Shown here one piece after another: positions 44,549 to 55,469 of a DNA stretch of 64,000 nt. The first letter of the stretch is position 1; every line of letters begins with the position of its first letter. Location of the stretch: contig JADHYV010000012.1 in assembly GCA_027604705.1 (NCBI GenBank), positions 310,001 through 374,000 on the forward strand, given 5' to 3'. Source of the stretch: Allomyces arbusculus. Taxonomy: Eukaryota > Blastocladiomycota > Blastocladiomycetes > Blastocladiales > Blastocladiaceae. Under the pieces are notes generated by a model. The model saw only the letters and a program-made list of their open reading frames with translations. It had not been told where the DNA came from and searched no databases. The translations under genes and the position numbers were made by a program.

Positions 44549-44943
44549 GGCGGCGACGACCGAGCTGGCGGTGCTTTCAAGCCGAGATGAGCGCGATGCA
44601 GGAAGTCTGGTCGACGTTGATCATGATGTTGCTGCAAGCGCGTCGGCGGCAGCATGCAGCTGCACGTCCTGCAACAGCTGCATCCACGAAGAAGCAGTGA
44701 GTCCTCCATGAATGAGTCGAGGCCCCTGCTTTGCGTTTGCGATCAATCCATCGAGCAGACAGGCAATACCAAAAGGCTTCCTCTATTCACAACTCAAGAC
44801 CAAAAGAGAGGCCAAAAGGCCGACACAAAACGGATTCGGCGCGACGGGGACTGGGAAGCAAACAAAACGCCCGCCATCGCGTCCACCATCGATACAACAC
44901 AAACCAATGCCCATCAACAGGTCAAATTCGCACCCGCCGCGGC
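44549..44943. other. intergenic between polymerase X and transporter 1
   Basis: 395 bases upstream of the polymerase gene and downstream of transporter 1, both on the minus strand. No gene seen. Confidence 0.4.
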
Positions 44944-46768
44944 TCACGCCGACTCGGGCACCGGCTTCTCCTCCTCGATCGGCGACTCCAACCCCTCGGG
45001 CTTCTTGCCCGTGCGCAGCACCGAATGGCGCATGCCATAGGCAAAGTAGACGACGAGCCCAAGGGCCATCCAAATCAACAGCCGCAGCACCGTCGGCCAA
45101 CCGGTCGTGACAATCAGGCCCATGGAAGTGGCCGCACCGAGGATCGGGATCACAAATGGCCCGAGCGGTACGCGGAAGGGGCGCTCCAGGTCCGGGCGCG
45201 TGAACCGGAGGACGGTCACCGACAGGCACACGAGGAAGAAGGCGAAGAGCGTGCCCGCCGAGGTCAGGTCCCCAAGAACGTTAATCGGAAGGAGGCCAGC
45301 TGCGACGGCGCAGAAACAGCCCGAGACGAGCGTTGGCAGGACGGGCGTCTTGAAGCGCGGGTGGATCTTGCCAAACGACGGCGGGAGCAGGCCGTCCTGC
45401 GCCATGCTACGAAATTAGGTGGAAAAGGGGGCCGGTTAGGATGGATCGGAGTCGCGGTGGTGGAAATGGAGCTGGATGCGCTCGCATGCGACGTACGCCG
45501 AGAAAATGCGCGGTTGCGCGAGCAGGGAAACGAGAATCACACTTGAAAGCCCGGCCACGGCGCCAAGTGCAATCAGAATGCGCAGCCATGTCATGCCGAG
45601 GTTGGCGACGGCGTCGGCGAGCGGCGACGCCGAGTTGAGCGACTCGTAGGGCGCGATACCCGTCAAGTTCATCGACACGAGAATGTAGAGGACCGTGCAC
45701 ACGCCGAGCGAGCCGAGAATCCCAATGGGCATGTCGCGTGCCGGGTTCTTGACTTCCTGGGCGCACGTCGAGACGGCATCAAAACCAATGTAAGCAAAGA
45801 AGACCATGGTCGACGCGCGCAGCACGCCCTTGAATCCGTAGTCCTTGCCATTGTGCGGCTCTGGGATAAACGGCGTCCAGTTGTCCGGGTTGATGTACGA
45901 GAAGGTCGAAAACAGGAAGATCAGGATCACGGTGACCTTGATGCCGACAGCAATGTGGTTGACAATCGCGGACTGCCGAATACCAAGGCACAGCACGATC
46001 GTGACGCCAAGCGCAATCGCTACAGCGGGCAAGTTGATGTAGGTGCCATTCGACTTGAATCCATCCTCGTCGGTGAAGTCCCATGGCGCCTTAACCCAGT
46101 TTTCGTCGGCCGTGACGCCGCACTCGTGAAGGAACTTGACGAGGTAGCCCGACCACCCGACGGCGACGGCGGCAGCACCAACCAGGTATTCAAGCATCAG
46201 ATCTGCGCGGACCGAGAACAAAGAAAGCATCAGTGACAGTGGAGACGGACCAAGCATGAACGCTCATCCAGCAAATGCAACGAACCCCATCCGATCATCC
46301 ACGCGACCAGCTCGCCGACCGTCGCGTAGGTGAACGTGTAGGCCGAACCCGAGACGGGAACGGCGGACGCCATTTCCGAGTAGCACAGACCGGCAAACGC
46401 GCTATGGATGACAACTGTCAGAACAAGACCGGTCCCGTTCAACGACATGACGGCACGAAGCGTACCAAATAATTCCGGAAATGATGAACGACAAGATAAT
46501 GGCCGGACCTGCGTGGTTCGCGGCGGCGGTGCCCGTAATGACAAAAATGCCGGCGCCTATCAAACACGGTCGCAACACGTACGAGTAAGATTGAGGTCGA
46601 GATCGTGCCGGAGGTGGTGGGGAAGAGCGGGCACGCACCAATAATTTCGCCTGTGCCGATGAGGACCACGTCGGCGCCCGTCAGCGCGCGACGGAGCCCC
46701 GCCGCCTCGGCCTGGCTCTTGAGGTTCTCCACCGACTTGACCATCATGATCGATCGTAGCAAGTCCAT
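44944..46768 (-). CDS. cationic amino acid transporter (APC superfamily, CAT type), copy 1
   Basis: Five exons: 46768-46639, 46556-46466, 46401-46286, 46202-45497 and 45406-44944, giving 501 residues with about 12 membrane segments. The start LRRALTGADVVLIGTGEIIG then GAGIFVITG is the substrate-binding broken helix of APC carriers. Next come CAFAGLCYSEMASAVPVSGS, GELVAWMIGWDLMLEY, FFAYIGFDAVSTCAQEVKNP and RIFSAMAQDGLLP, the order and wording of CAT/YhdG-type transporters. The tail after the last segment is short and acidic. Family role: carrying amino acids, often arginine or lysine, across the plasma or vacuolar membrane. The usual fungal amino acid permeases (YAT) have different motifs. Copy 2 lies upstream at 48480-50394 on the same strand. 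Confidence 0.9.
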
Positions 46769-48479
46769 GGTGGATCGGTTGCGGCAGTCGTCAGGTCTTG
46801 AGCTGGGTGGTCAGAGAGCGGGGGAGCAGGACAGCGGAAGCGCGTGAGAGCAACACTGGGTCAGCGGGACGGGTCCTGCTCAGTGATGGTGTCGAGCGCG
46901 GCGGGGTGTGAGCCAACCTTTATACAGCGAGCAGCGGGCATACTCGCACGACTCGGTCGGCCCACAATGCCGGCGGCTCTTGCGTTTGTACTACATGAAA
47001 TCAAAGGTCTCATGCCCGCCGACCAACGACGAGAAATAGCCACGCGTCGAGCGCGTCGCCGGTTGGCCAAGGTCCTGTTCGTGTGTCGACCAAAAGGGAC
47101 GGGTAGCGGATCCCGCTTGGCGGCCTTGCGCGGTGCGACACCAATGACCTCGACGCCATCGTCGTCCCGGTTACGCGAGGGGGTGGCAAACCGCAGTTGA
47201 AGGATGAGAACGAACATTTGTGGCGACGCCGACGCGCTCATGTGACTGGCGCCCCGTCCTAGACGCCGTGGCGAATGGCGCTGTGGCAAACGGCACGGAC
47301 ACGCGAGCGTGGGTTGCTTGTAATTATTGGTATCCACGAGAGCAAAAAACGACGATGAGTTCATGACGCGCAACGTTCCACAAAGTTCCAGACGTTCACG
47401 GTCCCCATCGAGAAGGTTCCTTTTAGCGTGCAACGGCAGGGGCTCTGGCAACATGCGGCATCTCATGACGGGCCTGTCCCTCTTGTTTTCATATCGTTGC
47501 GTGGGTCTGGCGTCGTACGCGCTCGCGCACAGCGCCCGGCCGTGCGGCCTGCGAGTGTGGCGTTAGTGAAGCCGAAGCGCTTGGCGCGCGAACTTGAATC
47601 TTTTCGCCACCCCCACCTTGAACTCGGTAGTGCCCCAGGGTCCGCGAGCGCTCGTCCGCGTTTGGGCTCGGTCTCCCAAACACCAGCATTCGGGTGGGTT
47701 GTGCGCCATCAGTTCGGTCGCATCAGCTCGAGTCGACGGCGGAGCTTTGTTCCAAACGCAACCAGGATGGAATATGGCATTGAACAGGATGTGCAGTTCG
47801 TGCAGGTGCGCGGTTCGCTCTCTAAAATGCGGGAAGTGGTGAAGGTTGGACGCAGATGCCGATCATTTGGCTGCCGTGTCGTGACACGTCGCGATGGAGG
47901 ATCTCCCATTCCCTTTGCCAGCGGTGACGCTGAGCTCTTGCCACTAACCCATGGCGAACACACGCCAAAAAATGTTGGTCCACCTTTGCAATGTATCTTT
48001 TGGATCCGCTCACACGCTTCCGGCACGCTCCGCGTCTTTCTCCCCTCGACTGCACACTACTGTTGTCCCTCCTCCGAACTGAAGCAAGCGAGCAGTGCAG
48101 CCCCGGTCCATTTGCGGTGCTTTGCGGCGTTGCTGGCAGCTGGCGCGAAAGTCGGCCAAGCGCGCGTGAGTACTTTCGGGTCGGCGCGCGGAGCGGCGCG
48201 CCATCCATTGTCCCGCGTTAGTCAGCCAGCCAGATGGAATAAACGAAGTACTGTCGCTATTGATGTGTTTCTCGATGCAAATGCCGCATTTTGCCGCTGT
48301 GAGTCCTGCGGTGCTGCCTTCGCCATTGGTCCCAAGGCGCAAGTGGCACCCAACAGCCAAAAAGTGATACAAAAGAACGGATGCTGATGCCTCTATAATT
48401 CACAGATAGCTTGTCCGACACGTCACAAACCTTCTCCACCCTCCACAAATATAATGTACAATGCGCCTCTTCACACTCC
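46769..48479. other. intergenic between the two transporters
   Basis: 1.7 kb. A 319-codon plus frame (47428-48387, starting at GTG) crosses it but lacks a domain and a clean ATG, and its amino acid make-up is like chance frames in GC-rich DNA. No gene called. Confidence 0.4.
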
Positions 48480-50394
48480 CTACGCCGACTCGACCACGCG
48501 CTTCTCGTCCGCAATCCCGCCCTTCTCATCCAACCCAATCCCCAAATCCGGCGTCTTCCCTGTGCGCAGCGCCGAATGGTGCATGCCGTACGAGAAATAC
48601 ACGATCAGCCCGAGCGCCATCCACACGAGCAGACGTAACACCGTCGCCCACCCGGTCGTGACAATCAGCCCCAACGCCGACGCCGCACCGAGACCAGGGA
48701 TGATAAAGGGGCCGAGCGGGACGCGGAACGGCCGCGGCAAGTCCGGGCGCGTGAACCGCAGAACGGTGACGGAGACGGAGACGAGGAAGAAGGCAAAGAG
48801 CGTGCCGGCCGATGTCAGGTCGCCAAGAACATTGATGGGGAGCAAGCCAGCTGCGATCGCACAAAAGATTCCGGAAACGAGCGTTGGGAGGATCGGGGTC
48901 TTGAATCGCGGGTGGATACGCGCGAAAGCCGCGGGCAGGAGGCCGTCGTGCGCCATTCTGGAGGGTGGGAAGTGGGGTGAGTGAGCATGGCGGGCGCGGG
49001 ATCATCGAGGCGATGCAAATCGACGTACGCCGAGAAGATGCGCGGCTGCGCGAGCAGAGAAACAAGGACGACCGAGGTCAGGCCCGCGACGGCGCCCAGC
49101 GAGATCAAAATGCGCAGCCAGGCCATGCCGAGGTTCGCAACCGCGTCGGCGAGCGGCGACGCCGAGTTGAGCGACTCGTATGGCGCAATGCCCGTCAAGT
49201 TGAGCGAGACCTGTGAAGTTAGGTGGTTAGAGTCAGGAATCAATCAAAATTGGCGCTAATGAAGCGAATGGAGCAAGGACTCGCATACCAAGATGTAGAG
49301 CACCGTGCACAGGCCGAGCGAGCCGAGAATACCAATCGGCATGTCGCGCGCCGGGTTCTTGACCTCTTGCGCACACGTCGCGACCGCATCAAACCCAATG
49401 TACGCAAAAAACGTCATGGTCGACGCGCGCAGCACGCCCTTGACGCCATAGTCCTTGCCATTGTGCGGTTCCGGAATGAACGGCGTCCAGTTGGCCGGGT
49501 TGATGTACGAGAACGTGGCAAACAGGAAGATGAGAATCACCATGATCTTGATGCTGACGGCAATGTGGTTGACTACAGCGGACTGCCGAATGCCGAGACA
49601 CAGGATGGTCGTGACGCCAAGCGCAATCGCTACAGCGGGCAAGTTGATGTAGGTGCCATTTGACTTGAATCCACCCTCGTCGGTGAAGTCCCACGGCGCC
49701 TTGACCCACTTTTCGTCGGCCGTGACGCCGCACTCGTGCAGGAACTTGACGAGGTAGCCCGACCACCCGACGGCGACGGCGGCAGCGCCCATCAAATACT
49801 CCAACATCAAATCTAGTGAGTCGCGGAAAGGTGGTCAGAATGACGCCCTTGAAGTGGTGCAGCACGCGCTCGCCGCCATTCGACACGATGTGAAGCGCGT
49901 ACCCCATCCAATCATCCACGCAACGAGCTCGCCGACCGTCGCGTAGGTGAACGTGTAGGCCGAACCCGAGACGGGCACGACCGCGGCCATTTCCGAGTAG
50001 CAGAGACCGGCAAACGCGCTACGGTTGATGAGTGTCAGATTGAACAACGCCGCTCCTGTTCCAAGATCATTACGACACAAGGCGTACCAAATGAAGCCAG
50101 AAATCACAAAAGACAGGACAATCGCAGGACCGGCATGGTTGGCGGCGGCGGTGCCCGTGATGACGAAGATACCGGCGCCTAATCGTGGAAAAGTGGGCGC
50201 AATCGCGATGAGCGCGCGGTTTCCGAGTCGATGGACAATCTTTGGATCACAAGGTCGCACATACCAATGATCTCGCCCGTGCCAATGAGCACGACGTCGA
50301 CGCCCGTCAAGGCGCGCCGCAACTGCGACGCATCGGCCTCGCCCTGGAGCCGCTCAATCGACTTGACTTTCAGTGTCGATTTGATAAAGTCCAT
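48480..50394 (-). CDS. cationic amino acid transporter (APC superfamily, CAT type), copy 2
   Basis: Six exons: 50394-50265, 50178-50088, 50018-49903, 49812-49289, 49210-49029 and 48957-48480, giving 506 residues. The first three exons are exactly as long as those of copy 1 (130, 91 and 116 bases), and identity looks above 80%. It has the same APC motifs: LIGTGEIIG, GAGIFVITG, CAFAGLCYSEMAAVVPVSGS and EVKNPARDMPIG. It has one extra intron (49288-49211) where copy 1 runs through in a single 706-base exon. The C-terminal tail differs most from copy 1, so location or control may have changed. This is a clear tandem duplication with head-to-tail order. Confidence 0.9.
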
Positions 50395-51754
50395 GGTCGG
50401 TGGACGGTGGAGGTTGGCCGCGTCGAGGTCCGGATCCAAGTGCTGGTGTCGTGGGGTATGGACAAGTATCGGCGAGGTCGGAGTGGGCGCCAAACTAGAC
50501 TGTCGTGCGGCAGCAGAGTCAACGGATTGGTGTGCTCGACAGATGAGTGCATGGGAGGGGACCCACTTTATATGTTCGACCGCGCGCGCCGTGCGTCCGT
50601 CCGCCCGCAGTCTCATCGCGCGCCCGAGCACACGAGCAAATATCCTCGCCGTCAACGACGCGCGGGCGACGCGGTGCCTGTCGGGCCGGTTGCCAGGATC
50701 AGCAACCGATCGTCTCGCCCGCGCGCGCGTGCAATTATCGGTGTGTCACGTCCCCAACGGCTGGACCAGTCGCAGCGCGTCCCACAGCCACCCATGACCC
50801 ACGCACACACGCGTTGTCGGTGCGACAGAATGAAAATGGCGCCATTCCTGCCCAGCGACAAGGGTTGTGGACCGTCATGGGGGTGTGGGTTGTTCGTTGT
50901 TGGATGTTAGTCTGGAAAAAAAATGGTCCGATGACTGGCACAGCGGCGGCGCCACAGCGCCATGAGGCGGAGACGCCAGCTGGCGCCGCCGTCGCTGATC
51001 GTTCGTGGACGTTTTCTTGATTGGCCGACGAGCGAGATCAAGCCGTTTGCGTGCGTCGCGCTTTGGAAAAGGCGCACACGACGCGCAGCACTCGCGCAAA
51101 TTAGTACTGTGCGTTGAGCGTGCGTTGCGCGCTTCTTGTGGGGAACAACGTCGTCCTGCACGCCGATGTCGCGACCAAATCAACGTAGTTGTCATTGCCC
51201 ATTGTGTGCGCACCGTACTCCCCGCGAGCGGGTACGGATGGCTCGGTCCGGTTGCAGCAAGGGCAAGCAATGGAAGGGACAGGACGGGCGGGTCTCTCCT
51301 CATCTTTCTCTTTGGCCGGCCGTCGGGCGGCGACAGGGCGGGCAACACTCTCTTTGCCTTGTCTCTTGCCGTTTCTCTCGCGGACTAGTTGAGCGGCGTG
51401 TTGTACAAGAAGAGGATCGTGCTGGTGCAGAGCGGTTTCCTCTCATTCATCGTGGCGACCCGGAACCCACGCAGCCGGCAAAAATGCCGTCTGGCCATGC
51501 GCTCGATGAGCATGTGAGCGCGGAGGTTTCAAGCAATGTGGAAGCCCATGGTCGATTGGCATTGGTAAATCCGTCGTGAAGGTGTCCACGTCGAAGGTGA
51601 CGGCATTTTGGGCGGGGGTCATGAGTTGCAACGGCCCCGGGCCGGCGCCGCCACCATGTTCGCCAGCGAGCGCGCACGCCTCTCGCGGCGTTTTGCCCAT
51701 GCAAGTGTGGAAAGAGTGACAGCAAAAAATACTGTTGCATTTGCGCATCGAGCA
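50395..51754. other. intergenic upstream of transporter 2
   Basis: 1.36 kb. No gene is supported. On the minus strand, 51380-51520 reads MNERKPLCTSTILFLYNTPL and then a stop, which looks protein-like and could be the last exon of a small unrecognised gene; I could not find partner exons. Confidence 0.3.
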
Positions 51755-52769
51755 TCACCCATCGCGTTTCTCGGCCCTGTACAGGCCGTGCTCCCGAATG
51801 TACCGCGCGACACCCGCAACGGTCCCGCGTTCAACCGCGGCCCAGTCCGCACCCGCGACCGCGTCGCGCACGCTCGTCGACGACACGTCGCGGATAGCCA
51901 GCGCCACGTCCGGATCCAGCACGAGATCCTCGACAAACCCGCGGGCGCGGCACAGGTCGAGCGCTTCGCGGTCGACATTTGCGGCGATGGGGAGCGCTGG
52001 CCGCCTGGCCCAGAGAAACGTGGACTGCGTCGCTTCAAAGAACGCGGTCATTGTCGCGGCAACTGACGCGGCCCGATAGTACTTTGGGTCAAAAATACGC
52101 AGGAGCGTATCCTCGCCAAGAACCCATCGCAAATGAGCCGACGGTGGGAGGAGAGCGAGAATGTCAGTGGCCTTGTCCTTGAAGAGCGCATGGTCGGTGG
52201 TCGCAACGGCAATGCTCGGGAGCGATGTGGAAGAGGAGGGCGCGTGCATCGCGAGCCATTCGTGCGTGTCGAGGGCCACCTCACGCATCATGGCGAGGCG
52301 GTGGGCGAGGTCAATGTCGGCAAGCCGGCCCTTGTCGGCGTTTTGCACAGCGAGCAGGATCAAGACGGCATTGCTGTTGGGTGGAGAAGAGAGGTCAGGT
52401 ATCGAGCGAATGAGCATCCGAGAAAATAGGCGCCGTGCGCGGAGGAAAGTACTCGGCGTCGTGGTCGTTGTTGCCTGACGGCAACTTCGACAAGGACGGC
52501 GCCAACGCAGTGCGGAGCAGGGCAATGTGCGCAGCGTTGGGCGGGTTATGTGACGAGTCGAGGATCGTGACGCGCACAGGCCTCCTGGGTGCAATGTCGG
52601 CTCGTTCCAACCGGCAATCAGCATGATCGACATCGGCATCAGCTGGCCGTGGGGGCGCAGGCAGGGCCAAGGAGGTGGCCGATGCAGCACGGAGCGCGGC
52701 GGCCCCAGCGGCCGAGGATGCGCGGCACGGCCACGGCCAGGCGGGGCACGAGCGGAACCAGACGTTCAT
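51755..52769 (-). CDS. Pof1/NMNAT-like nucleotidyltransferase
   Basis: Two exons, 52769-52453 and 52373-51755, give 311 residues. The nucleotidyltransferase site reads TILDSSHNPPNAAHIAL, where the family has a (S/T)xxPxxxGH-like loop with a second His. Next come LLAVQNADKGRLADIDLAHRLAMM, the segment RWVLGEDTLLRIFDPKYY, and the C-terminal SSTSVRDAV, which fits the ISSTxxR motif of adenylyltransferases. This combination is that of yeast Pof1 and related NMN adenylyltransferases. Role by family: making NAD from nicotinamide mononucleotide and ATP, though Pof1 itself has also been tied to protein quality control. The first 75 residues before the core are Ala/Pro-rich, so the start is uncertain. 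It is divergent from SUMO, 400 bases apart. Confidence 0.72.
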
Positions 52770-53174
52770 GAGCGAGGGGGCAGACGGGCACGCGATCGCT
52801 GGCAGCGTCAGCAGCCACGACAAACCATCCCTGCTGTCGTGGGCGACGGCGAACACCGGCCAGCCTGAGCCATTGCTGTTGACTGACACACTGGCACGTG
52901 GGCCTCCACCGCATCGCATCGCCTTTGGGCATCGTCCAGCGACCTCCTGCGGCCCCGTCAATCTTCTCAACTGTCCGGCGAAGACGCTGCATTATTCACA
53001 ACGATTGACGGGGAGCAAGAGCCGCCGCTGTCGAGCACCAACCTGCAGCAAACCGTTCGCCCGAGCCCGACCGCCCTCCGCAGCTGCTTCGCTGTCAGTG
53101 TGGACCAAGACAAGTTGCTCGTGCGCCAACTTTGACCGGCAATCAACTTAACTCCCACGTCCACCCAACCGACC
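52770..53174. other. divergent promoter region of Pof1-like gene and SUMO
   Basis: 405 bases between two divergent start codons. No other feature seen. Confidence 0.4.
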
Positions 53175-53786
53175 ATGAGCGACATGAAGAGCGCAAGCCC
53201 GGCACCTAGTGCCTCAGCGGGCGGCCCCACGCAGATCACGCTTAAGCTGCACGAACTCGACTCGGACGCGGGCGAGGACCTCGGTACCACGCACTTCGCT
53301 CGTCGGCAACACAGACATGACCGGACCGGACCTGATCCCGCACGCGTGACCACGTCGCGTCCTCTAATTCTCGTCCACAGAAGTGCGCATGCGCACCTCG
53401 ACCAAGTTCATTCGGCTCGCGGTGCGTGCTCCACCTGGCGAGGGCGAATAAGCCTTCGCAGCGGTACTGATGCATGCCATTCATTGCAGCGCACCTTTGC
53501 AACGCGCCAGAACCGCGAGCTCTCGGAGCTGCGGTTCATATTCAAGGGCCGCCGCATCTTGTCCACGTCCGAGGTGCCCGTGGGCGATGTGCGTCGCTTC
53601 TGTTTCCTTGCTCTGTCCTCGCTGCTCGATACGATGCTCACACCCTCGGTCCGGACCGGCTCTCTAGCTCGGTCTGGCGGACGGCGATACGATCGAGGTC
53701 TCGCCCAAGGTTATGGTACGCGTACAGCTCGACCACTCATCCGTTGCACTGGACGCGATACTGATACACCCTAGATTGGTGGTTGA
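53175..53786 (+). CDS. SMT3: SUMO (Smt3) with C-terminal di-glycine already exposed
   Basis: Five exons: 53175-53283, 53381-53421, 53490-53588, 53668-53715 and 53775-53786, giving 102 residues, the usual SUMO size. The flexible N-terminus is followed by ITLKLHELD (strand 1), VRMRTSTKFIRLA (strand 2 and helix start), LRFIFKGRRI (the central SUMO strand and loop) and LADGDTIEVSP (the acidic loop before the last strand). The 12-base last exon codes Ile-Gly-Gly-stop, so the chain ends in the di-glycine needed for conjugation with no tail to remove. Known role: a ubiquitin-like tag joined to lysines by E1 (Aos1-Uba2) and E2 (Ubc9). A lysine in a consensus site for chain growth is not evident in the N-terminus. 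A decayed copy lies 600 bases downstream. Confidence 0.85.
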
Positions 53787-54400
53787 GTGGAGAACGTGTA
53801 TACGCTCGGCACGGTACTCTCTGCGTCGGGCCATGCGCGCGGTCCGTCCGTCGCGTACCGTGCCGAGCGCGCAGATCGCGACCGCGGCGAATGCCGTGCG
53901 GAGATGGACGTGGGAGTGCGGTTCTGTATTTTTTTCCTTGTGCATAGTGAACAGTTCTCCCTTTCTTTTTGGCCCCACCGTGTTCTCCTGTGCGGTGCCA
54001 TTGGCCAGGCCAGCTCGCAACGGCGCTGTCGTCTGAAGTGATGAACTTGCACGACCCGCTCACGACCCGCCCATGACCTGCGCGACAGTTGCGCCCACGA
54101 CACGCGCAGCCGTCCACCCGCGACCCGCGCGATAAGCACGAGCAGCCGAGGTCTTGGTGCACACCACAGCGAGTCTCAAGTGCCCGAGCCAAGTCTTGCT
54201 GCCTCGCGTCGTCGCACGGGAACGTGCTTCATGCAGGTCCGACCGCCGATCAGTGACTCCCTCCCTCCTCCCCGCCGGCGGCCTTGACGCGGGACCCACC
54301 GCACCGTATGCGTCGGCTCACTCTCTCACACCCGCGCTCCCGCTCTCCCTCTCTCTCTCCAAGTAACCTCGACCTCCCCGTCCCTTCTCCACCCACCACC
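53787..54400. other. intergenic between SUMO and its decayed copy
   Basis: 614 bases, no gene supported. A pyrimidine-rich CTCTCT stretch at about 54320-54360 precedes the ATG at 54401 and may belong to a leader. Confidence 0.4.
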
Positions 54401-54942
54401 ATGCTACCCGACTTGGCCCCACACTCGCCCGACGACGCGCGCATCACCATCCACGTGCGTGACCTGGGCCCGGGCGCAGCGGAACGCAACGCGATCCGTA
54501 CCTTATCCCTCACCGGCGCGTCCCACTTTGTGATGTCGCCACATCTCATGCAACGCGCCGTTTGGATCCGTCCAGAATTCCGGGTCAAGCCGACAACCAA
54601 GTTTAAGAAAGTCGCGGTACGACTGCGCAAACGTGGCGTGACGCGCACCCCAGCTGCGGGCGCGACGCTCACGGCGATTCGGTCGGCTGCATAGGCCGCG
54701 TACGTGCAGCAGCAGCAGCAGGGCGGCGACCTGGACGATCGCGGCGGCTGTGCCGGTGCGTCGCCGCCCGTGCGGTTACTCGTGCATGGGCGGCGCGTGC
54801 TGGCCAACTCGACGGTGACGGTCGCCGAGGGACGTTCGTTTCTCCTGTGATGCAGCAAAGGGCAGACTGACCACGGACGTTTTGCACGGGTCATCTTGGG
54901 ATCGAGGACGGCGACGAGATTGACGTTGCGCCGCAGGTGATG
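54401..54942 (+). pseudogene. SUMO-like tandem paralogue, probably decayed
   Basis: Pieces match SUMO in order: ITIHVRDLGPG (exon 54401-54497), QFRVKPTTKFKKVA (exon 54575-54615), then from 54695 VRLLVHGRRVL, and finally LGIEDGDEIDVAPQVM up to 54942. The first two introns sit at the same places as in the SUMO gene, and exon 2 is 41 bases in both, so this is a true gene duplicate and not a retrocopy. However, no acceptor precedes LGIEDGDE and the donor before it breaks the frame. A possible end exon at 55076-55117 reads RRYCAVSRCSNGR with no di-glycine. A glutamine run (about 54710-54722) is inserted. Either a pseudogene, or a diverged ubiquitin-like protein that cannot be conjugated. Confidence 0.6.
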
Positions 54943-55469
54943 GTACGCTCCGTGACGGCAAAAGAGAGGGGGTGGTGATCGTGACGGGGATGGTTGACGG
55001 ATCACGCGCACAATCAATGATGGCCAGGTGGGCGGCAGCCGTGACGCGTAACGACAACTCCTGTTCCCTTTCCAGCGTCGATACTGCGCGGTGTCGAGGT
55101 GCAGCAACGGCAGATGACCGCCTCCTCCGAGCCTGGTTTATGGTTGCTTCATGCCTTGGGGTGGTTCGCTTTCGTCGACGATCTCGTGAAAAAATGAAGG
55201 AACGACAGTTCAAAGTGTTTTGTCAGCGACTATGTGCGCTTGAGCAACGCCGCGGCCCGTGGTCGGTTCCATTCATGTACACATCAGGACAAGGCAAGAA
55301 GAGGGGGGTTACGGCACACGCAAAAATACTGGACCAAAACGAAATGGACAAAGACAGGCACGGGACACGGCAAGACGCCTGAGACCAGCAGCGCAAGGCG
55401 GTACAATGTCCGACCAGTCGCACCGCCAAGCGCGAGCAGTCAAGCAATCTCCACCAGAACGCCGTCCGG
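54943..55469. other. intergenic after the SUMO copy
   Basis: 527 bases with no supported gene apart from the possible last exon of the SUMO-like copy at 55076-55117. Confidence 0.35.

Noticed and set aside
47428-48387. 319-codon plus frame between the transporters
   Set aside because: It begins at GTG, has no motif and no splice partner, and its make-up is like chance frames.
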